Positions 1 to 9,511 of a stretch of DNA of 56,523 bases are shown in pieces. Under the pieces are notes generated by a model. That model was not told the DNA's origin, did no database searches, and saw only the letters and a program-made list of their open reading frames with translations. Every line of letters begins with the position of its first letter. Within the stretch, counting starts at the first letter, position 1. The translations under genes were made by a program, and so were the position numbers. The DNA is from Acidimicrobiia bacterium (GTDB lineage: Bacteria; Actinomycetota; Acidimicrobiia; Acidimicrobiales; Bin134): assembly GCA_022827405.1 (NCBI GenBank), contig JAJDTA010000042.1, positions 1-56,523 on the forward strand. Reading direction: 5' to 3'.

Positions 1-2
1 GG

Positions 3-1400
3 ATGGTGTCGCTAGAGGTGATTGCACTGGTGGACGCGGGGGCTTTTCCCGGCTTGGGCGGCATTCTCCCCATGATCACCCGGGTTATGGCGCCGGGCGT
101 CTACGGGATCGAACAGGTGCAGTTCGACTACGGCCTGGCAGCCACCAACCGGGCCCCGCTGGGGGCGTTCCGAGGGGTAGGCCGGCCCCAGGCCACCCTC
201 ACCATCGAGCGCATGGCCGACTTGGCCGCGGCCGAATTGGGCATAGACCCGGTGGAGTTTCGCCGCCGCAACTTCCTGGCCCCGGAGGATTTCCCGCTGG
301 TCACCCCCACGGGCGGGGCCTACGACACCGGCGAGTACGAGAAGGCCCTGGACCGAGCCTGCGAGCTGGTCGGCTACGACGACTTGCGGGCCGAGCAGGC
401 TGCCCGCCGGGCTACCGGCGACCCCATCAGGTTGGGAATCGGGTTGTCGAGCTACGTGGAGGTCACCGCACCGACCGGCCAGGAGGAGCACGCCACCGTC
501 GAGGTCCACTCCGACGGCTCGGCCACCGTGTCGGTGGGCACTTCCTCCCACGGTCAGGGCCACGAAACGGCGTTCACCATGATCGTGGCCGACCGGCTGG
601 GCATCGACATGGACCGCATCGCCTTCGTGCAGTCCGACACTGCACTGGTGGCCCGGGGCAGCGGCACCGGCGGCTCGCGCAGCGCCCAACTCGGAGGCAG
701 CGCCATCCATGCCGCCTCCATGGAGGTGCTGGACATTGCCCGACAGCGGGCGGCGGAGCTGTTGGAGGCCAGCGCCGACGACATTGTGGTCACTGACGAA
801 GGCCGCTTGGGAGTGGCCGGTGTGCCCTCGGCCACGGTGGGCTGGGCCGAGGTGGCTGCGGCCTCCGATGAACCGCTGCGGGCCGAGCTGGATCACACCA
901 CCGATGGCGCTACCTTCCCGTTTGGCACCCACATCTGCGTGGTGGAGGTGGACACCGAGACCGGCCTGGTCGCCCTGCGGCGCTTTGTGGCGGTGGACGA
1001 CGCCGGCAACCTGCTCAACCCCTTGATCGTGGCCGGTCAGCAGCACGGCGGGGTGGCCTCGGGCATTGGCCAGGCGCTGTATGAGCACGTGGTATACGAC
1101 GACCACGGCAACCCGCTCACCACCGGACTGGCCGACTACGCCATGCCCTCAGCGGCCGAGTTCTGCGACTTCACCGTCGACAGCACCATCACTCCCACCC
1201 ATCTGAACCCCTTGGGGGTGAAGGGCATCGGCGAGGCAGCCACCATCGGTGCCACCCCGGCGGTGCAGAACGCAGTCATCGATGCCCTCAGCGATCTCGG
1301 CATCCGCCACATCGATCTGCCGCTTACCCCGGATCGCGTCTGGCAGGCCATCCAGTCGGCGGGCGATCCCGTTGCGGATATAACTTGGCCTTCACTATGA
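3..1400 (+). CDS. Molybdopterin hydroxylase large subunit, CoxL/xanthine dehydrogenase family (5' partial)
   Basis: This is the C-terminal part of a molybdenum hydroxylase large subunit, the chain that carries the molybdopterin cofactor in aldehyde, xanthine and CO dehydrogenases. The reading frame is open at the window edge, so the first ATG is probably internal; about 465 of a usual 750-800 residues are present. AFRGVGRPQA (about residues 54-63) matches the active-site loop of form II CoxL-like enzymes. It is not the AYRCSFR loop of true CO dehydrogenase. GVKGIGEAATIG near residue 410 contains the conserved catalytic glutamate (GE). The substrate cannot be deduced. The medium and iron-sulfur subunits must lie outside the window. 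The stop overlaps the start of a truncated P450 (ATGA), and a molybdopterin synthase gene (moaE) lies far downstream at 49281. Confidence 0.9.
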   Translation: MVSLEVIALVDAGAFPGLGGILPMITRVMAPGVYGIEQVQFDYGLAATNRAPLGAFRGVGRPQATLTIERMADLAAAELGIDPVEFRRRNFLAPEDFPLVTPTGGAYDTGEYEKALDRACELVGYDDLRAEQAARRATGDPIRLGIGLSSYVEVTAPTGQEEHATVEVHSDGSATVSVGTSSHGQGHETAFTMIVADRLGIDMDRIAFVQSDTALVARGSGTGGSRSAQLGGSAIHAASMEVLDIARQRAAELLEASADDIVVTDEGRLGVAGVPSATVGWAEVAAASDEPLRAELDHTTDGATFPFGTHICVVEVDTETGLVALRRFVAVDDAGNLLNPLIVAGQQHGGVASGIGQALYEHVVYDDHGNPLTTGLADYAMPSAAEFCDFTVDSTITPTHLNPLGVKGIGEAATIGATPAVQNAVIDALSDLGIRHIDLPLTPDRVWQAIQSAGDPVADITWPSL

Positions 1401-1510
1401 GCGCCGACCCTGAGCACATCATCGCCGACATCATCAACCCGGAAACCCGAGGGAACCTGTACCCGCACTATCACGCGTTGCGGGAGGCTGCCCCGATCCA
1501 CAAGGCCTAA
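1397..1510 (+). pseudogene. Cytochrome P450 N-terminal remnant
   Basis: A 37-codon frame begins with the ATGA overlap at the end of the molybdopterin hydroxylase gene. It contains DIINPETRGNLYPHYHALRE followed by AAPIH. This resembles the opening of bacterial cytochromes P450, where a proline-rich segment is followed by a Y/LRExAPV/IH motif. The frame then stops at TAA and the minus-strand S1-domain gene ends only 8 bases later, so the remaining 360 or so residues of a P450, including the heme cysteine, are absent. I infer a P450 gene cut short by a deletion or rearrangement. An unrelated small protein cannot be excluded. Confidence 0.55.
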
Positions 1511-1517
1511 TCGGGCG

Positions 1518-2771
1518 TCAACCAGCGATGGCCTGGGAGATGGAGAGGTCTACGCGGCGGCGTTTGCGATCGACGCCTAGCACTTTGACCCAAACCTCTT
1601 CGCCGGGAAGGACGATCTCCTCGGGGTGGTACACCCGGTACTCGGCCATCTCGGTGATGTGGACCAGACCTTCGATGTCGTCGTTGAGCGCCACGAACGC
1701 GCCGAAGTCCACCAGGCGGGTCACCCGGCCGCTCATCACACCGCCAACCTCGAGGCTGGCCAGCGGGTCGGGGGTGAGCTTCATGGTGAGGTTCACTCGC
1801 TGCTTGGGCAACTGCACCGACTTGACCTTTACCTTCACCTCGTCGCCCACGCTCACTACCTCGTTAGGGTGCTGAACCCGCTTCCAGGCCATTTCGGAGG
1901 AGTGGACCAGGCCCCGCACGCCGTTGATGTCCACAAACGCCCCGAAATCTTGGATGTCCACCACTCTGCCGGTGTACTCGTCGCCCGCCGACATCGACTC
2001 CATCAACGCCTTGGCCGCCTTGCGCTGCTCGGCTCGGACCACTGCCTTGCGAGACAGCACTAAACGGCCCGACACCTGGTCGGCCTCCACCACCTTGCAC
2101 TGCACTTCGCGGCCGACCAGCGCCTGGAGGTTCTCCACCGGCTCCACGTCGATCAGCGACGACGGTATGAACCCCCGCACACCCACGTCGCACGACAGCC
2201 CGCCCTTGACCACCGCGGTGATGGTGCCGGTAACGGCCTCGTTGGCCGCGGCCGCCCGGGCGATGTCCACCCAGGCGATCTGCTGCAAGGCCCACAGCCG
2301 CGACAGCACAATGCGGCCCTTGTGGTCTTCTCGCACCAGCACGGCGGCGTTGACCACCTCGCCTAGCACGCACTGCTGGGACAGATCGGCAGCCGGATCG
2401 TCACCCCAGTAGCGCTGGCTGATGACTCCGATCCGGTCCCCACCCAAGTCGAGCTCTATTTCGTGAGCAGCCTTCGTCTTGACCGTCCCGGACACGATGG
2501 TGCCGCCGGTCATCCCATCTACCGTGGCTGGTGCTGGTTCCCCCGGCGGCGCTTCAGGCTTCGGCGGTTCGGCGGCCTCGGCTGCGGGTTCTTCGGCGGC
2601 CTCGGCTGCGGGTTCTTCGGCGGCAGCCTCTGGTTCTTCGGCGGCTTCGGGTTCTTCGGTAGGTACTTCGGCGGCAGCCTCTGGCTCTTCTACCAAAGCT
2701 TCGGATTTTTCGACAGGCTCCGGCTCGACCTCGGTGGTCTCGGATTCCAGAGTGGTTTCCGCCTCAGACAT
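1518..2771 (-). CDS. S1-domain RNA-binding protein (ribosomal protein S1-like)
   Basis: A 417-residue protein with two parts. Residues 1-85 are an acidic, low-complexity tract of Glu, Ala and Pro. Residues about 90-412 hold four S1 (OB-fold) RNA-binding domains (about 90-158, 178-243, 263-331 and 343-412). The last two carry the typical DFGAFV and GLVH motifs; the first two are more divergent. This is the architecture of actinobacterial ribosomal protein S1, which helps mRNA bind the 30S subunit. The acidic head replaces the usual short N-terminus and the C-terminal tail is missing, so it may be a paralogue and not the main RpsA. It lies 52 bp downstream of the LLM gene on the same strand. 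No clear Shine-Dalgarno sequence precedes the ATG. Confidence 0.85.
   Translation of the reverse strand: MSEAETTLESETTEVEPEPVEKSEALVEEPEAAAEVPTEEPEAAEEPEAAAEEPAAEAAEEPAAEAAEPPKPEAPPGEPAPATVDGMTGGTIVSGTVKTKAAHEIELDLGGDRIGVISQRYWGDDPAADLSQQCVLGEVVNAAVLVREDHKGRIVLSRLWALQQIAWVDIARAAAANEAVTGTITAVVKGGLSCDVGVRGFIPSSLIDVEPVENLQALVGREVQCKVVEADQVSGRLVLSRKAVVRAEQRKAAKALMESMSAGDEYTGRVVDIQDFGAFVDINGVRGLVHSSEMAWKRVQHPNEVVSVGDEVKVKVKSVQLPKQRVNLTMKLTPDPLASLEVGGVMSGRVTRLVDFGAFVALNDDIEGLVHITEMAEYRVYHPEEIVLPGEEVWVKVLGVDRKRRRVDLSISQAIAG
2571..2713. repeat. Imperfect GC-rich repeat coding for the acidic Ala/Glu tract
   Basis: Two identical 24-bp units lie at 2571-2594 and 2595-2618. Shorter variants of the same GGCGGC...TTC pattern (21, 18, 12 and 21 bp) run on to about 2690. 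All unit lengths are multiples of three, so the S1-like protein stays in frame and only its EEPAAEAAE-type tract varies in length. Confidence 0.8.
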
Positions 2772-2823
2772 AGGGGAATTAACACTAATGGCCTCGCCTA
2801 GAGCATCGACAAAGGAAAGCCGG

Positions 2824-3753
2824 TCACGTTCCCGCCAGGCGGTCCACTACCGGAGCCATTTCCTCCATGGATTCGATCGACAGGCCGATGTAGCTGATGC
2901 CCAATTCCTCCCTTTGGCGCACCAGCTTGTCCACCACTTCGTCCACTGTTCCGATCATGCTGTGGGGCGATGCCAGCGCCTGGTCGGTGTCCAGCCCCAG
3001 CGCCGGGGCCAACGCCCCGGCAAAGCTCCGCTTGTCGTCGGTAACTCGGGCCACATGGACCCGGGAGTGCAGTTCCAAGCCCTCGAACCGCTCTCCTGCA
3101 CTCTCGCGGATCCACCCGATCTTGACCGCGGTGGCCTCAAATGTGGCCGACGGACCGACCCGGTCGTCGATGACCCCAGCAGCCATGTTGGGGTTCACCC
3201 CCACGATGTCAGCCGTTCGGGCCGCCAACCGCAGCACCCGCTCCGAGCCTCCGGCCACGAACAGCGGCGGCCCTCCCGGCCGCACCGGCTCGGGCAGCCC
3301 CTCAAGGCCGTCAATGGTGTAGTGCTGGCCCGAGAACGTGACCGTCTCACCGGCGAGCAGCGCTTTGATGATGGCCACCGCCTCGCCCAGGCGCTCGATC
3401 CGCACGCCGGGCCGGTCCATGGCGATGCCGGTGCTCTGGTAGTCGCTGGTCTGCCACCCGGCTCCGATGCCCAACTCGAACCGTCCGCCGGACAGCACGT
3501 CCAGCGTGGCCGCCTCTTTGGCCAGCGCCGCCGGGTGGCGAAAATCGTTAGCCAGCACCATGGTTCCCAACCGCAGCGTGGTGGTGGCCTCCGCGGCAAA
3601 GGCCAACGCCACCATCGGCGCGGGCCCCTGGTCGAAATGGTCAGGCATGCAGAAGACGTCGTACCCCAGCCCCTCCGCCCTCCGAGCCATCTCCCGCCAC
3701 CCCTCAGCATCAGAAAACCCCCGAGCCTGCACCCCAAACCGAAACTTCCCCAT
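2824..3753 (-). CDS. LLM-class F420-dependent oxidoreductase
   Basis: A luciferase-like TIM-barrel flavin/F420 oxidoreductase of about 309 residues. The opening MGKFRFGVQ, the segment LGYDVFCMPDHF, and LSGGRFELGIGAGW (a near-invariant LLM motif) place it in the LLM superfamily. It is closest to the F420-associated group named after MSMEG_2516 (TIGR03621-like). The substrate is unknown. The frame is open to an ATG at 3780, but the ATG at 3753 is preferred: a GAGAG element lies just upstream and the family normally begins with the short GKFRFG strand. It shares its strand with the S1-domain gene 52 bp downstream. A related LLM gene sits beside sucCD in mycobacteria, as I recall. Confidence 0.87.
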   Translation of the reverse strand: MGKFRFGVQARGFSDAEGWREMARRAEGLGYDVFCMPDHFDQGPAPMVALAFAAEATTTLRLGTMVLANDFRHPAALAKEAATLDVLSGGRFELGIGAGWQTSDYQSTGIAMDRPGVRIERLGEAVAIIKALLAGETVTFSGQHYTIDGLEGLPEPVRPGGPPLFVAGGSERVLRLAARTADIVGVNPNMAAGVIDDRVGPSATFEATAVKIGWIRESAGERFEGLELHSRVHVARVTDDKRSFAGALAPALGLDTDQALASPHSMIGTVDEVVDKLVRQREELGISYIGLSIESMEEMAPVVDRLAGT

Positions 3754-3985
3754 CACCAAACTCTCTAGAAGATTGGGCATTCAATATAGGCGGGGCGGCG
3801 GCCACCAAAATGGGTTGTGGTGGGGGGTGGCGCCGCAGGCGGACCTGGCTGCTCCGACAGCCAGGCCGCCGTAGGCGACAGGACCCGCCACCACAACCCC
3901 GTCAAAAGAGTCCGCCGCCCCGCCGGGGGATGGCAACGACAGGCTGTCATCGTCAAACTGACATGCCCGTCGGTAGTGTGAGTCA

Positions 3986-6217
3986 ATGCCGTCGACCGCG
4001 CTCACCGAGGGCCTGAACCCGGCCCAGATCGACGCGGTCACCCATCCAGGGGGCCCCATCCTGGTGGTCGCCGGCGCCGGCTCGGGCAAGACCCGCGTGC
4101 TAACGCACCGCATCGCCCACCTCATTGACAACCAGGGCATTTCCCCGTTCGCCATCTTGGCCATCACCTTCACCAACAAGGCGGCCCAGGAGATGAAGCA
4201 CCGGGTGGGCGCCCTCGTCGGACCGGTGGCCGACAAGATGTGGGTGAGCACCTTCCACTCGGCCTGCGCCCGCATCCTGCGCTACGAGCACGAGGCCATC
4301 GACTTCCCCTCCAGCTTCACCATCTACGACCAAGCCGACTCGGTGCGGCTCGCCCGCTACATCCTCAACGACTTCGGTTTCGACCCCAAGCAGATGCCCC
4401 CCCGGTCGATTCACGCCGCCATCAGCGCAGCCAAAAACGAGATGATCAGCGTGGCCCAGTACAAGGACCGGGCGGCCAACATTTTCGAGCGCCGCATCGG
4501 CGATATCTACGACGAGTACCAGCAGCGCCTCCGCCGGGCCGGGGCGATGGACTTCGACGATCTCCTGGGTACCACCGTGGACCTGTTCCGACAGCGGCCC
4601 GACGTGCTCGACCGCTACCGCCGCCGCTTCGAGCATGTGCTGGTGGACGAGTACCAGGACACCAACAGCGTGCAGAACCAACTCGTGCTGCTTCTGGGCC
4701 AAGAGCACCGCAACGTATTCGTGGTGGGCGACGCCGACCAGTCGGTGTACCGCTTCCGGGGGGCCGACATCCGCAACATCTTGGAGTTCGAGCGGGCCTT
4801 CGAAGATGCCACCGTGGTGCTGTTGGAGCAGAACTACCGTTCCACCCAGCGCATCTTGAGCGCGGCCAATGCGGTGATCGCCAACAACCTCAGTCGCAAG
4901 CCCAAAAACCTGTGGTCCGACCAATCCGACGGCGAGCGCATCGTCCGCTTCTGCGCTTCCGACGAATACGAGGAGGCCCGCTGGGTGGTGCGAGAGGCGT
5001 TCCGACTCCACGACGATGAGCAGCACCGCTGGGATGAGATGGCCGTCTTCTACCGCACCAACGCCCAGAGCCGGGTGGTGGAAGAACTGCTGATGGAGGC
5101 AGGAATCCCCTACCAGCTCATCGGCGGCACCCGGTTCTACGACCGCCGGGAGGTCAAAGATGCTCTGGCCTATCTGCGGGTGACGGTCAACCCCGGCGAC
5201 GCCGTGAGCCTGCGCCGGGTGCTGAACACGCCCAAGCGGGGGGTGGGCGACGGGTCGGTGGCCAAGCTGGAGGCGTGGGCCGAATCCCACGGCCTGACGC
5301 TGATGGACGCCTTGGGACACGCCGCCGAGGCCGGGGTCAAGGGCAAGGCGCTCCGCGGCATCCAAGAGTTTCAGGGCGTAATCGCCGAGGCCGGCGAGCG
5401 GCTGGACAGCGGACCGGCTGCGGTGCTGGAGCACCTGCTTGAGAAAAGCGGCTATCTCGACCAGCTGGAGGTCGAGGCCGACCGCGAAACCACGGGCAAC
5501 ACCGAGGCGAGCGTGCAGGCCATGGGTCGGCTGGAGAACCTCGACGAGCTGATTACTGCGGCCACCGAGAGCGAGAACGTGAGCGATTTCTTGGAGCTGG
5601 TCAGCCTGGTGTCGGACACCGATGAGTTAACCGAAGACTCCCAACTGACCTTGATGACTCTGCACTCGGCCAAGGGCCTTGAGTATCCCGTGGTGTTCTT
5701 GATCGGCATGGAAGAGGATGTGTTTCCCCACTTCCGCTCAGTCACCGAGCCCGATGAACTAGAGGAGGAGCGCCGACTGGCCTATGTGGGCATCACCCGA
5801 GCCCGACAGCGCCTGTATATGACCCATGCCTGGAGCCGTACCGTCCACGGCAGGACGCAGTACAACGCGCCATCCAGGTTCTTGGAGGAGATCCCCGAAG
5901 AGCTGGTTGACGATCGCGGCAGCAGCCGGACCCGCATGCGCCAGTCTGGCTATCGCCGGGAAACCGCCCAGGAATCCAGCTCCTTTCCCGGGCGGGAGCG
6001 AGCGGTGGATGCCGCCCAAGCTCCCCGGACCCCGGTTGAGGCCGACCCCAGCCCGGTACACCTCGTAATAGGCGACGACGTGAACCACGCCACCTTCGGC
6101 CTCGGCGTCGTCACCGATGTGAAGGGGGCCGGCAGCGACGCCGAGATCACCGTCAACTTCACCACCGCCGGTTCCAAAGTCCTGCTGGCCTCCTACGCCC
6201 GCCTGGAAAAGGTCTGA
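3986..6217 (+). CDS. pcrA: ATP-dependent DNA helicase PcrA/UvrD
   Basis: A superfamily 1A 3'-to-5' DNA helicase of 743 residues, acting in nucleotide excision repair and replication-fork maintenance. Visible motifs are the Q-motif LNPAQIDAV, Walker A AGAGSGKT (residues 29-36), Walker B VLVDEYQDTN (around 215), the motif III region VGDADQSVYRFRGAD, motif IV QNYRST, and LMTLHSAKGLEYPVVF with VGITRARQRLY (motifs V and VI). The C-terminal 50 residues form the Tudor-like fold of PcrA that binds RNA polymerase, here with HATFGLGVV. The length is typical. It stands alone on the plus strand and converges with the small membrane protein gene that ends 6 bases away. Confidence 0.96.
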   Translation: MPSTALTEGLNPAQIDAVTHPGGPILVVAGAGSGKTRVLTHRIAHLIDNQGISPFAILAITFTNKAAQEMKHRVGALVGPVADKMWVSTFHSACARILRYEHEAIDFPSSFTIYDQADSVRLARYILNDFGFDPKQMPPRSIHAAISAAKNEMISVAQYKDRAANIFERRIGDIYDEYQQRLRRAGAMDFDDLLGTTVDLFRQRPDVLDRYRRRFEHVLVDEYQDTNSVQNQLVLLLGQEHRNVFVVGDADQSVYRFRGADIRNILEFERAFEDATVVLLEQNYRSTQRILSAANAVIANNLSRKPKNLWSDQSDGERIVRFCASDEYEEARWVVREAFRLHDDEQHRWDEMAVFYRTNAQSRVVEELLMEAGIPYQLIGGTRFYDRREVKDALAYLRVTVNPGDAVSLRRVLNTPKRGVGDGSVAKLEAWAESHGLTLMDALGHAAEAGVKGKALRGIQEFQGVIAEAGERLDSGPAAVLEHLLEKSGYLDQLEVEADRETTGNTEASVQAMGRLENLDELITAATESENVSDFLELVSLVSDTDELTEDSQLTLMTLHSAKGLEYPVVFLIGMEEDVFPHFRSVTEPDELEEERRLAYVGITRARQRLYMTHAWSRTVHGRTQYNAPSRFLEEIPEELVDDRGSSRTRMRQSGYRRETAQESSSFPGRERAVDAAQAPRTPVEADPSPVHLVIGDDVNHATFGLGVVTDVKGAGSDAEITVNFTTAGSKVLLASYARLEKV

Positions 6218-6223
6218 CCTCGG

Positions 6224-6724
6224 CTATTCCTCAATGGCCGGTACGGGCGACTCGGTGAGATCGTTGGCATTCACGTCCACGATCAGGTCGCCGTCGTCGT
6301 CCACCCATACCCCGAATTGGGTCAGCCCCTCGCCGGTGGCCGAGTACACCAAGGTGGGATCGCAAGTGTCCACGAACAGCCTCCTCTCGGCGTCCCAGTC
6401 GACAACGCAGTCGCCGGTTGCCCCGGGCGACTGCACATCGAAGGCGAACCAACCCTCCACCGGTTTGTCGCCGACGTGGTTGATCCAGATGCTGCGCCCC
6501 CGGCTCAGCGGCGCCCATGGCACCGGCCCCCGCTCGGCGATCTCGGCGGCCAGGTTCTCGGCGTTGCCGGCATTGAAGTCGTCGTCGCCCAGCTTCACCT
6601 CGATCTGGTCGGAGCCGGCCAGCGACACCACGGCGAACACCAGCCCCACGCCCAGCCCGATGCTGACCACGGTATAGAAGACTGCTCGCAGCGGGGTGAT
6701 CTTGGGTCCAGATGCGACGGGCAC
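6224..6724 (-). CDS. Membrane-anchored hypothetical protein
   Basis: A 166-residue protein with a GTG start. One hydrophobic segment at about residues 13-36 is followed by a soluble domain, presumably outside the cell. That domain contains two cysteines (GDCVVDWD and VDTCDPTL) that could pair, and ends in an acidic, Asp-rich tail. The CDPTLVYSATGEGLTQF stretch vaguely recalls the end of Rieske-type domains, but no Fe-S ligand pattern (CxH...CxxH) is present. I do not recognise the family. It is transcribed away from sucC, with 123 bp between the two starts. Confidence 0.65.
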   Translation of the reverse strand: MPVASGPKITPLRAVFYTVVSIGLGVGLVFAVVSLAGSDQIEVKLGDDDFNAGNAENLAAEIAERGPVPWAPLSRGRSIWINHVGDKPVEGWFAFDVQSPGATGDCVVDWDAERRLFVDTCDPTLVYSATGEGLTQFGVWVDDDGDLIVDVNANDLTESPVPAIEE

Positions 6725-6847
6725 GAGTCCTTCCTCGGTTCGCTCCGACAGACGGTGTTGCTCCTAGTATCGCGGCGAAGCTTCGGCGGTACGAACCATC
6801 GCCGAACCACACCGCAAACTTGGCCATCGCGCTGCATTGGGGAGCCC

Positions 6848-7996
6848 GTGGATCTATTCGAATATCAGGGAAAACAGTTCTTCGCGTCGTACGGCATGCC
6901 GGTGTCGCCCGGTGAGGCAGTCACCACGGTGGACGACGCAGTGGCCGCGGCGGAGCGGCTGGGAACGCCAGTGATGGTGAAGGCCCAGGTGCACACCGGC
7001 GGGCGGGGCAAGGCCGGGGGAGTCAAGTTCGCCCCCGACATCGACGCCGTTCGCACCCATGCGACCAACATCTTGGGCCTCGACATCCAGGGCCACATCG
7101 TCGAGAACCTGTGGATCGAGAAGGCCTCCGACATCGCCGAGGAGTACTACGTGAGCTTCACCCTCGACCGGTCGGCCAAAGCGCATCTGGGGATGCTGTC
7201 GGCTGAGGGCGGTGTGGAGATCGAGACCGTGGCCGAAGAGAACCCCGACGCCATCGCCAAGATCTGGGTCGATCCGGTACACGGCCTCAGCAAGGACCAG
7301 TGCCGCCAGTGGGTGCTGGCCGCCAACCTCAACCCCGACGTCACCGACCAAACGGTGGATCTGTTGTTGAAGCTGTACGAGGCCTACACCACAGGCGACG
7401 CCGATCTGGTGGAGATCAATCCGCTGATCGTGACCCCCGAGGGCAAGGTGCATGTGCTCGACGCCAAGGTCACCCTCGACGGCAACGCCGGATTCCGCCA
7501 CGACCTGGCCCCCTTCGACGCCACGCAGCCCCGCGACGAGCGGGAGGCCGCCGCCCACGCCAAGGGCCTCCAATATGTGGGCCTGGAGGGCTCGGTGGGC
7601 GTGATAGCCAACGGCGCCGGGCTGGCCATGAGCACGGTGGACGTGGTGAACCAGGTGGGCGGCAAGCCGGCCAACTTCTTGGACATCGGCGGCGGGGCCA
7701 ATGCCGATGTGATGGCCGGGGCGCTGGAAGTGATCAACAACGACCCCGACGTTCAGTCCATCTTCATCAACATCTTCGGGGGCATCACCCGGGGCGAGGA
7801 GGTGGCCAACGGCATCATCGAGGCCATGAACCGGGTGGATATCGCCTCGCCCATCGTGATCCGCCTCGACGGCACCAATGCCGATGAGGGAAGGGCACTG
7901 CTGGAGCCTCATCTGAGCGACCGGCTCATGATGGCGCCAACCATGCTGGAAGCGGCCCGAGAAGCCGTCGCCCTCGCAGAAGGGTCCGTATCATGA
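6848..7996 (+). CDS. sucC: Succinyl-CoA synthetase, beta subunit
   Basis: The ADP/GDP-forming beta chain of succinyl-CoA synthetase, the TCA-cycle step that makes a nucleoside triphosphate from succinyl-CoA. At 382 residues it has the standard length. [16 protein letters not shown] is the family's hallmark N-terminus. The ATP-grasp domain includes [10 protein letters not shown], and the CoA-ligase domain has the [15 protein letters not shown] motif. The frame is open far upstream to 6317, but the GTG at 6848 fits both the protein family and a GGGGAG Shine-Dalgarno sequence a few bases before it. It is coupled to sucD through an ATGA overlap. Confidence 0.96.
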   Translation: MDLFEYQGKQFFASYGMPVSPGEAVTTVDDAVAAAERLGTPVMVKAQVHTGGRGKAGGVKFAPDIDAVRTHATNILGLDIQGHIVENLWIEKASDIAEEYYVSFTLDRSAKAHLGMLSAEGGVEIETVAEENPDAIAKIWVDPVHGLSKDQCRQWVLAANLNPDVTDQTVDLLLKLYEAYTTGDADLVEINPLIVTPEGKVHVLDAKVTLDGNAGFRHDLAPFDATQPRDEREAAAHAKGLQYVGLEGSVGVIANGAGLAMSTVDVVNQVGGKPANFLDIGGGANADVMAGALEVINNDPDVQSIFINIFGGITRGEEVANGIIEAMNRVDIASPIVIRLDGTNADEGRALLEPHLSDRLMMAPTMLEAAREAVALAEGSVS

Positions 7997-8877
7997 GCAT
8001 CTTCATCGACGAGAACACCAAGGTGGTCTACCAGGGCCTCACCGGGAGCCAGGGCCGGTACTATGGCATGTTGAACCGGGACTACGGCACCCAGGTGGTG
8101 GCCGGCACCAACCCCAAGAAGGCGGGCACCGATGTGGAGGGCGTTCCCATCTTCGCCTCCGTGGCCGACGCGGTGGCCGCCACCGGGGCCAACGTGTCGT
8201 GTGTGTTCATCCCCGCCGCCGGGGTGCGCAGCGCGGTGCTCGAGGCCGCCGAGGGCGGGGTGGAGCTGGTCGTGGTAATCACCGAGGGTGTGCCCATGCA
8301 CGACGAGGCCTACTTCTTCAACAAGCTCAAGGCCGACTACCCCGATGTGCGGCTGCTCGGCCCCAACTGCCCCGGCCTCATCAGCCCCGGCAAGGCCAAC
8401 ATCGGCATCACCGCCGGCCACATCGCCAAAGAGGGCGGCCCGGTAGGCATCGTGAGCCGCTCGGGTACCCTCACGTACCAGGCCCTGTACGAGCTGAAGC
8501 AAAAGGACATCGGCTGCACCACCTGCGTGGGCATCGGAGGTGACCCGGTTCCGGGCACCTCGTTCATCGACTGCCTGGCTGCCTTCGAGGAAGACCCCGA
8601 GACCGAAGCGGTCATGATGATCGGCGAGATCGGCGGTTCGGCCGAGGAGGAGGCCGCCGAGTTCATCGCCGCCAACGTGTCCAAGCCGGTGGTGGCCTAT
8701 ATCGCCGGAATGACCGCTCCGCCCGGCAAGAAGATGGGTCACGCCGGCGCCATCGTGTCGGGGGGCAAAGGCACCGCCCAGGCCAAAATGGACGCCCTAG
8801 CCGCCGCCGGAGTCCTCGTCGGCCAGAGCCCCTCCGAAGCCGGCGACATAATGGCCAAAGTAGTCGCCCAGCTCTGA
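7993..8877 (+). CDS. sucD: Succinyl-CoA synthetase, alpha subunit
   Basis: The CoA-binding and phosphohistidine chain of succinyl-CoA synthetase, 294 residues. The Rossmann motif [10 protein letters not shown] lies near the N-terminus. [10 protein letters not shown] and [14 protein letters not shown], which carries the active-site histidine that is transiently phosphorylated, are both present. It starts within the sucC stop (ATGA), so the two chains are very likely made in equal amounts. purN follows 70 bp later on the same strand. Confidence 0.96.
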   Translation: MSIFIDENTKVVYQGLTGSQGRYYGMLNRDYGTQVVAGTNPKKAGTDVEGVPIFASVADAVAATGANVSCVFIPAAGVRSAVLEAAEGGVELVVVITEGVPMHDEAYFFNKLKADYPDVRLLGPNCPGLISPGKANIGITAGHIAKEGGPVGIVSRSGTLTYQALYELKQKDIGCTTCVGIGGDPVPGTSFIDCLAAFEEDPETEAVMMIGEIGGSAEEEAAEFIAANVSKPVVAYIAGMTAPPGKKMGHAGAIVSGGKGTAQAKMDALAAAGVLVGQSPSEAGDIMAKVVAQL

Positions 8878-8947
8878 AAACAGGGTCGAAGCGACTGGCC
8901 AAAAGACATCCCGAGCAGCCCGCGAGGCGGGTGGTAGGTTCGGCGCG

Positions 8948-9511
8948 ATGCGGCTTGCGGTGTTGGCTTCGGGCAGTGGGACGATCCTCGATGCTATGGG
9001 CCGCAGTGGGCTGCCGATTTCGCTGGTGATGGTGGACCGGCGCTGCGGAGCGGAGAAGGTGGCGGCCGATCACGGGTTGGACTGTGCGCTGGTGGAGCGG
9101 GACAGCTTTGGGTCTGATTTCGACCGGGTGGGGTACACCCGGCAGGTGACCGAGCGGCTCCAGGCCGAGGGGATCGAGCTGGTGGCCATGGCCGGGTTCG
9201 GCACGGTGTTGGACCAGCCGATGCAAGACGCCTATGAGGGGCGCGTACTCAACACCCACCCGTCGCTGCTGCCCGCCTTTCCGGGCTGGCACGCGGTGGC
9301 CGATGCCCTGGACTACGGGGTGAAGGTCACCGGCTGCACCGTGCACGTGGCCACCCTGGAGGTGGACGCCGGGCCGATCCTGGCCCAGCAGGCCGTGTCC
9401 GTAGAGCCCGGGGACACCGTGGATACGCTGCACGAACGCATCAAGACGGTGGAGCGCGACCTATACATTCGCACCATCCAAAAGATAATCCAGCGAGGGC
9501 ACGTCCTATGA
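8948..9511 (+). CDS. purN: Phosphoribosylglycinamide formyltransferase
   Basis: The 10-formyl-THF-dependent GAR transformylase, third step of purine synthesis, 187 residues. LASGSGT at the N-terminus forms the phosphate-binding loop. NTHPSLLPAFPG contains the catalytic Asn and His, and GCTVHVATLEVDAGPI holds the catalytic aspartate. The Asn that usually follows the GSGT loop is Ile here, which is a minor departure. It overlaps purH by four bases (ATGA), so the two purine enzymes are probably translationally coupled. Confidence 0.94.
   Translation: MRLAVLASGSGTILDAMGRSGLPISLVMVDRRCGAEKVAADHGLDCALVERDSFGSDFDRVGYTRQVTERLQAEGIELVAMAGFGTVLDQPMQDAYEGRVLNTHPSLLPAFPGWHAVADALDYGVKVTGCTVHVATLEVDAGPILAQQAVSVEPGDTVDTLHERIKTVERDLYIRTIQKIIQRGHVL

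Noticed and set aside
2479-3768. 429-codon plus-strand frame opposite the S1-domain and LLM genes
   Set aside because: Covers parts of two well-supported minus-strand genes and codes for low-complexity sequence.
4100-5434. 444-codon frame antisense to pcrA
   Set aside because: Mirror of a well-conserved helicase gene; composition is typical of a shadow frame.
6317-6847. Possible 177-residue N-terminal extension of SucC
   Set aside because: The extension lies over the minus-strand membrane protein gene, while SucC has its standard start and ribosome-binding site at 6848.
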